Shown: positions 45,936 through 55,004 of the stretch, piece after piece | Position numbering within the stretch: the first letter of the stretch is position 1 | Layout: every line of letters begins with the position of its first letter | Origin: Streptomyces roseifaciens | GTDB lineage: Bacteria > Actinomycetota > Actinomycetes > Streptomycetales > Streptomycetaceae | DNA length: 64,000 nucleotides | Direction: 5' to 3' | Assembly: GCF_001445655.1 (NCBI RefSeq) | Contig: NZ_LNBE01000001.1 | Span: forward strand, 373,811 to 437,810 | Position numbers and translations under genes: made by a program | Notes under the pieces: generated by a model | The model's input: only the letters and a program-made list of their open reading frames with translations | The model's database searches: none | What the model was told of the DNA's origin: nothing

Positions 45936-47530
45936 GTGACTTCGACGCGATCGACTCGCTGCTCGCCGCCGTCGGCCCTCAGGCCGAACTCCCCGCCCCC
46001 CAGGTCCGCCGGGAGCTGCGGGAGCGGGCCCGGTTGTCGAAAGCCCAGGTGGCCCGAGCACTCGGGGTGAGCCCTTCTACCGTCGCGGGCTGGGAGAGCG
46101 GCCGGGACCCGGCTGGTGAGATCCGCACCAAGTACGCCTACCTGCTGGACGGTCTGGCCGCGAAGTTCCCCGACGAGACCAAGCAGGAAACCGCCCTCGC
46201 CGCCGGGCAGGAGGCCGCTCCCGTCGCCGAGCCGTCCCCGCCGCCGATCACCCGCCCGGCAACCGGTCACCTTTCGCCGGAGACCGTGGAAGGCGGCGAT
46301 GAGGTGGAGGCCCTCGCCGTGCCGGAGCCGTGTGTGCTCTGCGGCCGCCCGGCCGTGCACCGGGTGGCGGGTTTCGCCCAGCACCTGGACCCGGCCGACT
46401 GCCAGACCACGGCCGTCGTGCCACCCGCCCAGCACGCCCCGACCCCCGTACGTCCCGAGGCCACGCAGGCTGGGAAGCCGGCAACAGGCACGCCGCCTGA
46501 GCCGCGCCCCTCCGGGCGTTCCCAGGGCCCGGCCCGGCGTGCATTCCAGGAGCCGTCCGGACCGGCTGATCTGATCGGCCAGGCGGTGCAGGCCGCGCTC
46601 GCCGAGCACGAGGGCGACGTGGAAGCCGCGACGACGGCGCTGCTGAAGCGGGCGATCCCGGATGCCATGCGGCTGCTGGACGAGACCCGCAAGGGCGCCC
46701 GTTACGACGTCATCGCCCATCCCTGGATCCCTGACATCCTCAAGAAGCAGACCTCCCGCGGCGCCGACCAGATCTGGGAAGCCCGCCCGAAATGGACCCG
46801 GGCCGAGCTTCCTCCCGGCTGTCACGAGGTCACCGCGCTCGACATCAACGGCGCCTACCTCTCCGCTCTCAAGACCCACCTTCCGCTCGGCCAGCTGGAG
46901 CACTCGGCCGGTCTCACCCACGACCGGCGCCGAGCCGGCGTCCACCTGATCACCCCACCCGAGTGGGAGCACGAGACGGTACTGCCCAACCCGATCGGGA
47001 ACCGGGACGAGCCCGGCCCCCTGTGGGTGACCGAACCCACCCTGCGCCTCCTGCTGCGCCTGTCCGGTCCGAAGTACGGCCTGTGCGAGCCTCCGGAGAT
47101 CCACGAGTCGTACACCTCCGGCGCCACCGAGAACCTCCTGGAGAAGTTCCGGATCGCCCTCAAGGACGCCCGCGACGCGGCCATCGAACAAGGCGATGAC
47201 GTCGCTCTGGAATACGTGAAAGCGATGTACTCCAAGTTCGTCTCCACGATGGGGGAGTCGAATTACAACCGGGAGCTGTACCGCCCGGACTGGATGCACA
47301 TCATCCGCTCCCAGGCGTTCTCCAACCTCTGGCTCAAGGCGCTCAAGGCCCATGACGAGGGGCTGACGGTCGTCCGTGCGATGGGCACCGACGAACTCCA
47401 CGTCATCGGCGACTGGCGCAATGTCTTTCCCGAAGGCCGGGGCGTTACTGAGGTCAAGGTGAAGGACACGTACACCGCCGGAATCGACACCACCGAGTAC
47501 ATGGAGACGGAAGGGGAGGGAGAGGAGTAA
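45932..47530 (+). CDS. tap: Telomere-associated protein Tap
   Basis: In Streptomyces, Tap binds the single-stranded 3' telomere overhang and recruits the terminal protein Tpg for end patching. The 532-residue product has an N-terminal HTH (LSKAQVARALGVSPSTVAGW), a Pro/Ala-rich linker with CVLCGRPAVHR and, after residue 220, the Tap core: ARYDVIAHPWIPDILKKQTS, HEVTALDINGAYLSALKTH, VKAMYSKFVSTMGES, WMHIIRSQAFSNLWLKAL, and MGTDELHVIGDW. The identification rests on this core and on the adjacent tpg. It overlaps tpg by one base (TAATG). Confidence 0.85.
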   Translation: MSDFDAIDSLLAAVGPQAELPAPQVRRELRERARLSKAQVARALGVSPSTVAGWESGRDPAGEIRTKYAYLLDGLAAKFPDETKQETALAAGQEAAPVAEPSPPPITRPATGHLSPETVEGGDEVEALAVPEPCVLCGRPAVHRVAGFAQHLDPADCQTTAVVPPAQHAPTPVRPEATQAGKPATGTPPEPRPSGRSQGPARRAFQEPSGPADLIGQAVQAALAEHEGDVEAATTALLKRAIPDAMRLLDETRKGARYDVIAHPWIPDILKKQTSRGADQIWEARPKWTRAELPPGCHEVTALDINGAYLSALKTHLPLGQLEHSAGLTHDRRRAGVHLITPPEWEHETVLPNPIGNRDEPGPLWVTEPTLRLLLRLSGPKYGLCEPPEIHESYTSGATENLLEKFRIALKDARDAAIEQGDDVALEYVKAMYSKFVSTMGESNYNRELYRPDWMHIIRSQAFSNLWLKALKAHDEGLTVVRAMGTDELHVIGDWRNVFPEGRGVTEVKVKDTYTAGIDTTEYMETEGEGEE

Positions 47531-48102
47531 TGCCGGAGAAGAACCTCGACTTCGGGAAGTTCGGTGCCCAAGGCATCAAGGGCAGCGAAGCCGTCGCGCG
47601 CAAGCTCGACGAGCTCGCGGGCGGCATCGCCACCCCGCTGACCGCCAAGCGCGGCTGGATAGCGCGTCTGCACTATCTGACGAAGTCGGGCAAGAGCCGC
47701 CAGGCCGCGAAGGAGGCGGGGCTGACGGTCACCGACCGGACGCTGAAGGCGTGGCTGGAGGGCAAGCGGGCGCCGTCGAAGGCGAACCTGGCCAGGATCG
47801 ACGCCGCGTACCGGGCGGTGCGCCGGCAGAACGTCGCCCGGCACCTCCTCAAGCGCCTGAACCGCGAGGGACGCGGGACCCGGGTGGAGATCCACCCTCT
47901 CGACCAGTCCCAGGTCGCTCGCCCGCTTCAGCGCGTGGTGGAGTACCGGACGATGAACGTGCGCCGCTGGGACAAGATCGTCGGGTCCTGGGCGGCTGGC
48001 GACTACCAGGGCCTCGACGCGGCCTGGGACGACACGATCGTCGACCTGGGCTCGCAGTGGGGGCAGTACGAGTACGTCACCAACGTCGGCTTCGCCGCGT
48101 AG
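47530..48102 (+). CDS. tpg: Telomere terminal protein Tpg
   Basis: Tpg becomes covalently attached to the 5' DNA ends and primes synthesis of the last lagging-strand fragment. The length (190 residues) matches the known 184-185-residue proteins. Features include GWIARLHYLTKSGKSRQAAK, the HTH-like GLTVTDRTLKAWLEGKRAPS, ANLARIDAAYRAVRR and the basic NVARHLLKRLNREGRGTRVE. The C-terminus GQYEYVTNVGFAA is complete. Order and spacing (HTH gene, tap, tpg) are those of linear Streptomyces replicons. Confidence 0.88.
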   Translation: MPEKNLDFGKFGAQGIKGSEAVARKLDELAGGIATPLTAKRGWIARLHYLTKSGKSRQAAKEAGLTVTDRTLKAWLEGKRAPSKANLARIDAAYRAVRRQNVARHLLKRLNREGRGTRVEIHPLDQSQVARPLQRVVEYRTMNVRRWDKIVGSWAAGDYQGLDAAWDDTIVDLGSQWGQYEYVTNVGFAA

Positions 48103-48115
48103 AAGACCAGCCTCG

Positions 48116-48146
48116 TCAGGGCCCGGATCCTGGATCCGGGCCCTGA
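48116..48146. terminator. Bidirectional terminator after tpg
   Basis: TCAGGGCCCGGATCC and its perfect complement flank a single T (48116-48130, 48132-48146). It lies 13 bases past the tpg stop and 17 before the stop of the converging HA-repeat frame, so it can serve both. Confidence 0.8.
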
Positions 48147-48163
48147 CACATTCCTGGCCGTCT

Positions 48164-49066
48164 CTACCGGGGGCTCCTGCTGGTCCTGGTGGTGGTCCAT
48201 CGCATGTCGAGTTGGTCGAGTTCAGCCCGGCGTTGTTTGGTGAGTTTGTGGGCCCTGCGTCGGGTGTTGTCGAGGATCATGCCGAGCTTCACCTCCAGGA
48301 GCTCCTCAGCACCGCCCTGGCGGCCGGCCGGTGCGTCTTCCGCCAGGTGCTCGACGTGCTTGCGGGGGACGTTGAGGTGCCCTTCCCGGGTGTGGAACTG
48401 CCGTGCCGCCCGCAGGTTGAGGGCCCACTTGTCTTCCTGCGTGCGTTTGACGGGCCGCTCGTCTGCCTCGGCCGGGGTGAGGCCGAGGACGTTCTCGAGG
48501 AGCCATTGCTGGACAGGCAGGAGGCTGTCCCAGCTGAGGCGGCACGTCTGGGCCCAGCGGCCGAGGTCTTCGCCCTGCACGATCACCTGACCCGCTGCTG
48601 CCGGCACCGCCCCACCGCCCTCGACGTGGGCCTGGGCGAGGCGGAAGCGGCGTTGCCATCCGGTGTCCCAGGCGGGGCACCAGCCGGGGTCGATCTCCTC
48701 CAGCGCTTCCCGCCGTGCTTCGGTGAGGGCTTGGGCACTGGACCCGACGGGAAGGCCAGCCTCGCGGCGCTCGGCGATGGCATCCGCGAGCCGGGCGGCG
48801 GTGCGCAAATTCTTCGCCCAGATCCCGACCGGATACCCGTCCCAGACAGCCGTGGCCGGCGGCAGAAAATGCCCATGAATAGCCGCCCACTCACGGGCAG
48901 CCGTCAGTCCTTCTGCGAAGGCGACGTCCTGGTGCGACCACACCATCCCCAGCCGGTCCAGCTCTTCCACCCGTGTCCTGTTGAGGTTTCCGGCCTTGGC
49001 GAACTTCCTCTGGTCCGCCAGCCATGTCCCGAGCGGGAACCCCGCGGGCTTCCACTGGTCCGGGTG
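48164..49066 (-). pseudogene. HA-repeat part of a telomere-type helicase, 5' end lost
   Basis: The frame encodes three or four helicase-associated (HA) repeats: WKPAGFPLGTWLADQRKFAK, AREWAAIHGHFLPPATAVWD, WALNLRAARQFHTREGHLNV and the terminal LDQLDMRWTTTRTSR. HA repeats normally follow a DEAD/DEAH helicase, as in the intact gene at 61-63.3 kb. Here TAG at 49067-49069 stands just before HPDQWKP, and no helicase motifs lie upstream. An internal start at 48970 could give a 268-residue product. Streptomyces ends often carry such helicase genes, so this looks like the remains of one. Confidence 0.65.
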
Positions 49067-50062
49067 CTAAATCCGGGTGTGGTCACTGGGTGCGTGGGCT
49101 GCTGGCCAGGTGGTGTAGTGATCGTTTCGGGATGTGATCTGTGGTTCGGTGAGGCTGTGGGCTGGGGTTTTTGTGGTGTTCGGGATGGCGGCAGGGGTGT
49201 GGCGTGCGGGAGTGGTGATCGTTTCGGATTGTAGTGATCGGCGTGGTATTTGGTTCTGTCTGTCCCGGTCCTGGCGGACTCGGCGCGGGCTGTGGAGAGT
49301 CATCTGGACGTCCTGCTGCTGGTGGCGTTCCTGATCGTCGAGCGGACCGGCGAGGGTCCCTGGTCGCCGGGCAGTAGGCTGCAGGCCACCGCCCACGATG
49401 CGCGCCGCACCCTGGACTTCGCCCTGGCCTGGATGGAGCCACGCAGCCGCGGCCCTGATCCCTCACGATGCTGACCGCACCGTCGATGCCCGCCACCCGT
49501 CCGCCGGAAACACCGATGCGGCAGCCGCAGAGCTGAAGGAATTCGCGGAGGCAGCGGACAGACTGCGCGCCGGCCGCTGCGACGAGAAGGAAGAACGGAC
49601 CGCCCCCTGCAGCGGAGGAGGCCGACGTCGGGGTCCGGATCCGCACGGGCAGATCGCGCTGAGCCATGGTTCAGCGGGTACACGTGTCGCAGGCTCTTGG
49701 CCTGGGCGGTCCGCGGCCCGCTCCCGCAGGCCGCTGTTCTGCCTGTCACCGCCGCCGGCTCGTCCTACGTCCGCCCCCATGGGGCCGCTCACCGCCCAGG
49801 GAGGTCAGCGAACCGGCCGCGACCGGGCCCCCGATAGTCGACGGGGGTTCTTGGTGCGTCCCATGTCCGCCCGGCCCACCTGACAGCTGCCCCAGCGAAG
49901 CCCTCTCCCGGGTCCTCCTCGACAAAGCCCCCCAGCGGCCGCCACCGGCTGTCAGCGCGAGGGGAACGCCCCGGTGACCTTCCGCTCAGGTGCACCCTGG
50001 CTGCTGGCCGTCTTGTCAGGGAAACCGCATGTCGGGCAGCGGATCATCGTTAGGATCACTCG
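49067..50062. other. Gene-poor region with short direct repeats
   Basis: GTGATCGTTTCGG occurs at about 49117 and 49215. A plus-strand stretch at 49260-49640 (SHLDVLLLVAFLIVERTGEG; then AAAAELKEFAEAADRLRAGR in another frame) may be a decayed small gene, which I cannot support further. The region separates the helicase remnant from the SMC operon. Confidence 0.4.
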
Positions 50063-50770
50063 ATGGAGAACGACCTTGCCTCATCCGTCCCGGATGCTCC
50101 CGTCACCAGCCGGGAGCAGGACGCGGTGCGCCTCCTGCTGCTGATCCGTGGCGCCGGCCAGAAGCTCACGGATCTCGACCACGCTGACCCCGGTCTCGGC
50201 AAAGCGGTCGGGGTGGTCCGTACCCAGGTGCGCCTGCAGAAGCTGGACTTCTGGCTGAGGAACCCCGACTACCTGGCCGATGAGCTGCTCACTGACTACG
50301 AGACGAGCAAGGAGCCGGCCCTGCTGGAGCTTGCGGGTCAGATCCTGGACTCCGAGGAGCCCGAGGTCCGCCGGTATCCCATGCTGCGCCACCATTTCGG
50401 CGCCTACGAGCCGCTCGACGACGCGCTCGCGGTGCTGCGCAGCAGCGGTCTGGTCGTGCGACGCCGGCGGGGGACCGTCAACCACGTGCGCCAGCACGAC
50501 TACTACCTGACCCAGCACGGCGACCAGGTCGCCCAGCGCGTAGTGAGTGAGGCACCGGTGTTCTCCTACTACGTCGAGCGGGTCGCCCTGGTGGTCGCCC
50601 TGGCTGACGGACTGGGCGGCACCGCACTGAAGAAGCGGCAGTATCTGCAGCGCGAGTACGCCGAAGCGGCACGCGGCACACGCATCGGATCGGTGAGCAT
50701 CCGGGCCAGGGCCCGGCTTGAGGCACTGCGCGCGCAGAGCGCCACCAACGACAACGAGGGGGAGTCGTGA
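50063..50770 (+). CDS. Accessory protein of SMC-nuclease operon
   Basis: The 235-residue first gene of a three-gene unit. It reads as a mostly helical protein: SREQDAVRLLLLIRGAGQKL, TQVRLQKLDFWLRNPDYLAD, MLRHHFGAYEPLDDALAVLR, a basic VVRRRRGTVNHVRQHDYYLT that could be a winged helix, and YVERVALVVALADGLGGTAL. No catalytic motif is visible. GTGA at the stop overlaps the next start by four bases. By position and size it could be the small third subunit found with SMC-like defence ATPases (LmuC or ABC-3C middle-component role), but no sequence motif confirms it. Confidence 0.65.
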   Translation: MENDLASSVPDAPVTSREQDAVRLLLLIRGAGQKLTDLDHADPGLGKAVGVVRTQVRLQKLDFWLRNPDYLADELLTDYETSKEPALLELAGQILDSEEPEVRRYPMLRHHFGAYEPLDDALAVLRSSGLVVRRRRGTVNHVRQHDYYLTQHGDQVAQRVVSEAPVFSYYVERVALVVALADGLGGTALKKRQYLQREYAEAARGTRIGSVSIRARARLEALRAQSATNDNEGES

Positions 50771-52737
50771 CCGAAGCCGAGGAGCCTCTTGCGGCCCGGA
50801 TCGCCCGGCAGGCCAAGAGCAGCGAGGTCGACGTCCGCGACGTCTTCACCACCTATGGGCTGCCTCTCACCCTGACTCCCGCCCGCCCGCGGCCACTGCG
50901 CCTGCACCGGATGCGCATGGCCGGCCTGCGCACCGGGTCCCTTGAGCCGGGCCCGTTCGACACCACGTTCCGCTTCGGCGCCGGGCTGACGGCACTGGTC
51001 GCCTCCAATCTGCGGGGCAAGACCAGCGTCCTGGAACTGATCACCTGGTGCCTGCGCGGAACCCCGCGTGACCTCCAGTCGGGGGTCCGGAACTGGATTC
51101 GCCACCTGGACCTCGACATCGTCGTGGCCGGCCAGCCCCTCGGCTTCCGCCTGGACTGCATCGACGGGGAGATCGTCCGCGCACAGGCACTGACCGGCCC
51201 CGACATCGGCTCGCTCGAAACGGCTCGCACACCCGACGACACGGGCCAGATTACGGCTCTCATCACCGCCGGCAGCGCCGAGAGCTATGCCCAGCACATC
51301 CAGGCATTCATGCTCGACCGCCTCGACCTGCAGCCCCTGCTCAACACACTCAACGAGACCGGCACCCAGGCCCACGGATGGCCCGCCTACTACGGAGCGA
51401 TCTACCTGCCCGCCGGCGGCGACAAGGTGCTGCTCGGCGACCAGATGATGGGCGGCCTGCCCGGCCGCCTGCTCCAGGTCTTCCTCGACCTCCCGGCCGC
51501 CGCGACCCTGACCCGCGTACGCGCCGCCCATGACGTCAGAAGCTCCACCGTCAAGCGCCGCAAAGCCGACGCCCACGACGCTTTCCAGCAGCGCCGCGAG
51601 GAACGCGAACGCAAGGAGAGCGAGCTGCGCGAGGCCCGCGCTCGACTGGCCGCGCTGCCGGGCCCCGGCGAGGACGAATCCCTGACCTCCCTGGCCGCCG
51701 AAGCGGCACGACGGGCACGCGAGGTGGCCGACGCCCAGGAGACCTGGGAAGGCCTGATGCGCGTGCACCGGCGCGCGGTGGAGCACCGGCGCCGTGAGGA
51801 ACGCCTGCTGAACGACGTGAGTGAGAGCCTCACCGCCCGGCTCCTCTTCCACGGCCTGGACCCGCAGGCATGCCCCCGCTGCGACCAGGAGATCGCCGAA
51901 GACCGGCGCCTGCAGGAACGCGACCACCACGCCTGCGCCGTCTGCGCCCGGCCTGTCACCGGCGAGGACGACAACCCGCAAGAGGTCCAGGACGAGGCAC
52001 GACTGCGCCTGGAACAGGCGAAGGAAGCCGAGTCCACCTCCCGCCAGGCGCTGGAGGCCGCAGAGGCCGAACTCACCCGGCTCACCGACCTGCTTGCAGC
52101 CGGCCAAACACGCCTGCGCGAGGCCCAGTCCGTCCTTCTGCTCCCCCAGCGAATCCAGGCCCAAGAAGAGATCCTGCGTCTGGAAGGAGCGCTGTCCGTT
52201 CTCCCCGACCTGCCCGAGAACACCGGCGACCCCTACGAGAGCATGATCGTCGACGTCCTCAAGGCCGGCATCACCGTCCTGGACACCGACAGCAAGTCCG
52301 CTGCCGAGCGACTGTTCGAGGACGTCAACAAGGAGATCGCCGACCTCGGACGCCGCTTCGGCATCACCTCCCTGGAAAAGGTAGAGATCAACCGTGCCGC
52401 CCAGCTGAAGGTCATCAAGGATGGCGGAGTCGCCGACTACTTCAGCAAACTGAGCGCGGGCGAGCGGCTGCGCCTGCGTATCGCCGTGGTCATCGCGCTG
52501 CTGCGGGTCGGAGCGGCACACGGCCTGTCCACCCACCCGGGCCTGCTGCTGATCGACAGCCCCAAGGCCGAGGAAATCCAGGACCTCGACGCCCACAGCC
52601 TGGTCACGGAACTGGCGAAACTGGCTGACGAGAACAGCTTGCAGGTGCTGATCACCACCGCCGACTTCACCCTTGCCAACGGCGTACTGCCTAGGGATCG
52701 TATCGTCGAGGCAGCCGAGGGCCGCCCCATGTGGTGA
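50767..52737 (+). CDS. SMC/Rad50-like ATPase with zinc ribbon
   Basis: The 656-residue ATPase has a variant Walker A in ALVASNLRGKTSVLELITW (residues 77-95, N-x-x-GKTS instead of GxNGxGKS). A globular region (DLQPLLNTLNETGTQAHGWP) is followed by a coiled coil from about residue 275. A zinc ribbon CPRC-x17-CAVC (C369, C372, C390, C393) lies mid-coil like a Rad50 zinc hook, then a second coiled-coil arm. The ABC signature is LSAGERLRLR (residue 562 onward) and Walker B LLLIDSP (D597, with Ser in place of Glu). Such ATPases sense unusual DNA ends in Lamassu-like and related defence systems. It is coupled to the upstream gene and 49 bases before the nuclease gene. Confidence 0.8.
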   Translation: MTEAEEPLAARIARQAKSSEVDVRDVFTTYGLPLTLTPARPRPLRLHRMRMAGLRTGSLEPGPFDTTFRFGAGLTALVASNLRGKTSVLELITWCLRGTPRDLQSGVRNWIRHLDLDIVVAGQPLGFRLDCIDGEIVRAQALTGPDIGSLETARTPDDTGQITALITAGSAESYAQHIQAFMLDRLDLQPLLNTLNETGTQAHGWPAYYGAIYLPAGGDKVLLGDQMMGGLPGRLLQVFLDLPAAATLTRVRAAHDVRSSTVKRRKADAHDAFQQRREERERKESELREARARLAALPGPGEDESLTSLAAEAARRAREVADAQETWEGLMRVHRRAVEHRRREERLLNDVSESLTARLLFHGLDPQACPRCDQEIAEDRRLQERDHHACAVCARPVTGEDDNPQEVQDEARLRLEQAKEAESTSRQALEAAEAELTRLTDLLAAGQTRLREAQSVLLLPQRIQAQEEILRLEGALSVLPDLPENTGDPYESMIVDVLKAGITVLDTDSKSAAERLFEDVNKEIADLGRRFGITSLEKVEINRAAQLKVIKDGGVADYFSKLSAGERLRLRIAVVIALLRVGAAHGLSTHPGLLLIDSPKAEEIQDLDAHSLVTELAKLADENSLQVLITTADFTLANGVLPRDRIVEAAEGRPMW

Positions 52738-52786
52738 ACACAGCCCCTCACCCACGAAACGCACGACCAGGACAGGAGAGGGCGGC

Positions 52787-54883
52787 ATGGGTCTGGCCGA
52801 GCAGCTCAGCGCCCTGGCCGAACAAGGCCGGGAGATCACGTTCGCTGGCCTCGGTATGCCCGCCGATGCCGTCCGTGCCGAGATGGACACGGTCGCCGCA
52901 GGCCCCTACGCCCCCCTGCTGGCCGAAGCGGTCACCCATGCCTTCGACCACGCCGAAGCCGACTGGCACGGCATCGCAGGCACATTCCCCGGCGGATTCG
53001 CCCGCCAGTCCAGCTTCCTGCACACCACCGCGACCCTCGAAACACTCCTCGCCAGCACCCCCGCCACACAGCAGCTGGCCAAAGCCCTGAATACAGCACT
53101 CCTCAACGACTTCAACGCAGTGACAGGCACCCAGCCGCTGCTCGCCGCAGCACGACTCGAAGGCGCGGTCCGCCTGGCGGTAGCCAAATCGGTCAACCCC
53201 TACCAGGTCTGGGGAATCCTTGAGGAACTCGAACAGAGTGACACTCCAGAAGACCTCACCGAACGCCTGCCCCGCATCATCGGCCTGGGACTGGACAGCT
53301 GGTCCAGCCACGAGCAAGCCATCACCGCCACCCTGCGCTCCTACCTCGAACGCCTCTCCAACGACGAAGCCAGCGATATCGACGCCTTCGTCGAACTGGG
53401 ATACGACCGGCTGCGCACCGCGCTCACCTCCCGCACCGTGGCCGACGTCATCGACCACCTCCAGGCCGCCCACACCTGGTTCACCACAGCAGACGCCGCC
53501 GAAGAAGCCCGCCACGACGCCCGCGCCTACGCCGCCGTGTGCGACGCTCTGCTCGCCTTCACCGGCGGCCAGAGCACCAGACTCAACGAAGCCGCCGACC
53601 GGCTCGCGACCACCCTCAATCAGCGGCACGCCTGGAGCTGGGGCATGCACCAACCCGCCTGGCTGCAACCCCAGAAGGCCGCCGAAGTCGCCTGGGAACA
53701 CCTCGTACTACAGCTGAAACACGCTGCCGAACACCTGCAGGACACCGTCTGGATGGAACCCTGGGGAGCACTCGACCACGTCCTGACCGCCTACCAGGCA
53801 GCCCGCACCGTCTGCCCTGTCGGCTCAGCCGAACACGGCATGTCCCTCCTCGTCGAACCCGCCATCGAAGACACCTTCCTGCGCCAGCAGTCCCTCCTCG
53901 CCCAGCTCCGCCGCGCCGTCACCGAGCCGGACACCCACCCCACCACGGGCTTCGACCAGGAGACAGCGTCCAAACTCCTGACCCGCGTGGAACAGCAACT
54001 GACGGCACGGCCCTCGGGCCGGCGGGAGCACGGAACCACCGCGGGCGCCGGCGCCGAGAAACCGCCTGGCGAAGCGGAGACCGAACGCGTCCACCGTCTG
54101 GCCCCCGCAGCAGTAAAGGCACTCGGACGTGACTTCACCGCCCGGCTCGCCAGCACCAGCACCGACGACGACCTGAAGGCGATCGACGACCTGGCCTATC
54201 GCGCAGACCTCACCCGGCTGCACAACTCCGACCCCGTCGTGGTGCCGCTGCTCAACCGTCTCCTGCACGGCCTGGAAGCGTTCCCCGACTTCGTCGGAGA
54301 GACCCGGCGGACCTTCACCGTCCTGGTCGGCCAGACCGTCCACTTCCTCAGGGCCGCAGCCGACCTGGACACCGCCACCGCCTTCGGCGAGGGGCGCACC
54401 GGCCCGGACGGCAAACGCATCAAGTTCCGTGACTACCGGCGGCGCTTCGACAAAGCCGACGGCGACCTGGTTCCCGTCGAAGGAGACCTGCAGCAGCACT
54501 TCTACGTCTGGCTCCTCAGCAGCCAGATCGGCCACCTGGTTCAGGTCGAAGCCGTCAACCGGGCCCTTGGACGGGCCGACATCCTCGTCCACTTCGGATC
54601 CCGCCAGTACCTGACCGAGATCAAAAAGAACCACACCAGCAACGACCGGGCCTACCTGGAGAAGAGATACCTGGCCCAAGCCGCCGAATACACCAACACC
54701 ACCGCTCCCTTCGGCCAGTTGCTCGTACTCGACCTCACCGAGAAGAAGAAGGCCGGCACCCTCCGCGTCGACGAGCTGACCTGGCTGGCCAAGCACCGCC
54801 CGCCGAACGCCCTGATTGACCGCGCGGTCGTGGCAGCCGTCGTCACCGGCAACCGCTACACCCCCAGCGACTTCTCGGCATAG
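52787..54883 (+). CDS. Large protein with C-terminal PD-(D/E)XK nuclease motif
   Basis: The 698-residue product starts at ATG 52787 with AGGAGAG upstream. The first about 560 residues are helical and unrecognised (SALAEQGREITFAGLGMPAD ... AVRLAVAKSVNPYQVWGILE ... HAWSWGMHQPAWLQPQKAAE). The last part is a nuclease core: EAVNRALGRADILVHFG then YLTEIKKNHTSND, i.e. D598 and E611-x-K613, followed by AQAAEYTNTTAPFGQLLVLD. This is the D...ExK pattern of restriction-like endonucleases. It is the likely effector of the operon. The frame opens earlier, at 52673, but the ribosome site decides the start. Confidence 0.75.
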   Translation: MGLAEQLSALAEQGREITFAGLGMPADAVRAEMDTVAAGPYAPLLAEAVTHAFDHAEADWHGIAGTFPGGFARQSSFLHTTATLETLLASTPATQQLAKALNTALLNDFNAVTGTQPLLAAARLEGAVRLAVAKSVNPYQVWGILEELEQSDTPEDLTERLPRIIGLGLDSWSSHEQAITATLRSYLERLSNDEASDIDAFVELGYDRLRTALTSRTVADVIDHLQAAHTWFTTADAAEEARHDARAYAAVCDALLAFTGGQSTRLNEAADRLATTLNQRHAWSWGMHQPAWLQPQKAAEVAWEHLVLQLKHAAEHLQDTVWMEPWGALDHVLTAYQAARTVCPVGSAEHGMSLLVEPAIEDTFLRQQSLLAQLRRAVTEPDTHPTTGFDQETASKLLTRVEQQLTARPSGRREHGTTAGAGAEKPPGEAETERVHRLAPAAVKALGRDFTARLASTSTDDDLKAIDDLAYRADLTRLHNSDPVVVPLLNRLLHGLEAFPDFVGETRRTFTVLVGQTVHFLRAAADLDTATAFGEGRTGPDGKRIKFRDYRRRFDKADGDLVPVEGDLQQHFYVWLLSSQIGHLVQVEAVNRALGRADILVHFGSRQYLTEIKKNHTSNDRAYLEKRYLAQAAEYTNTTAPFGQLLVLDLTEKKKAGTLRVDELTWLAKHRPPNALIDRAVVAAVVTGNRYTPSDFSA

Positions 54884-54913
54884 CAACCAGCCCAAGCCGG
54901 CTGCGCAGCCACA

Positions 54914-54958
54914 CCAGACCCCCGCGCGCCCCCCCGACGGGGGGACGCGACGGTCTGG
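54914..54958. terminator. Strong hairpin between converging genes
   Basis: CCAGACC (54914-54920) pairs with GGTCTGG (54952-54958), with an inner stem of six C against six G. It stands between the nuclease gene stop (54883) and the tnsC stop (55005). Confidence 0.75.
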
Positions 54959-55004
54959 CAACCGCGGGCGTGAACAGGCAATGCGCGGCACGCGTCGGTT
55001 CGTT

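Noticed and set aside
50063..54883. Calling the operon Lamassu or ABC-3C outright
   Set aside because: Only the SMC-like ATPase architecture is shared; the effector layout differs and no search could be run.
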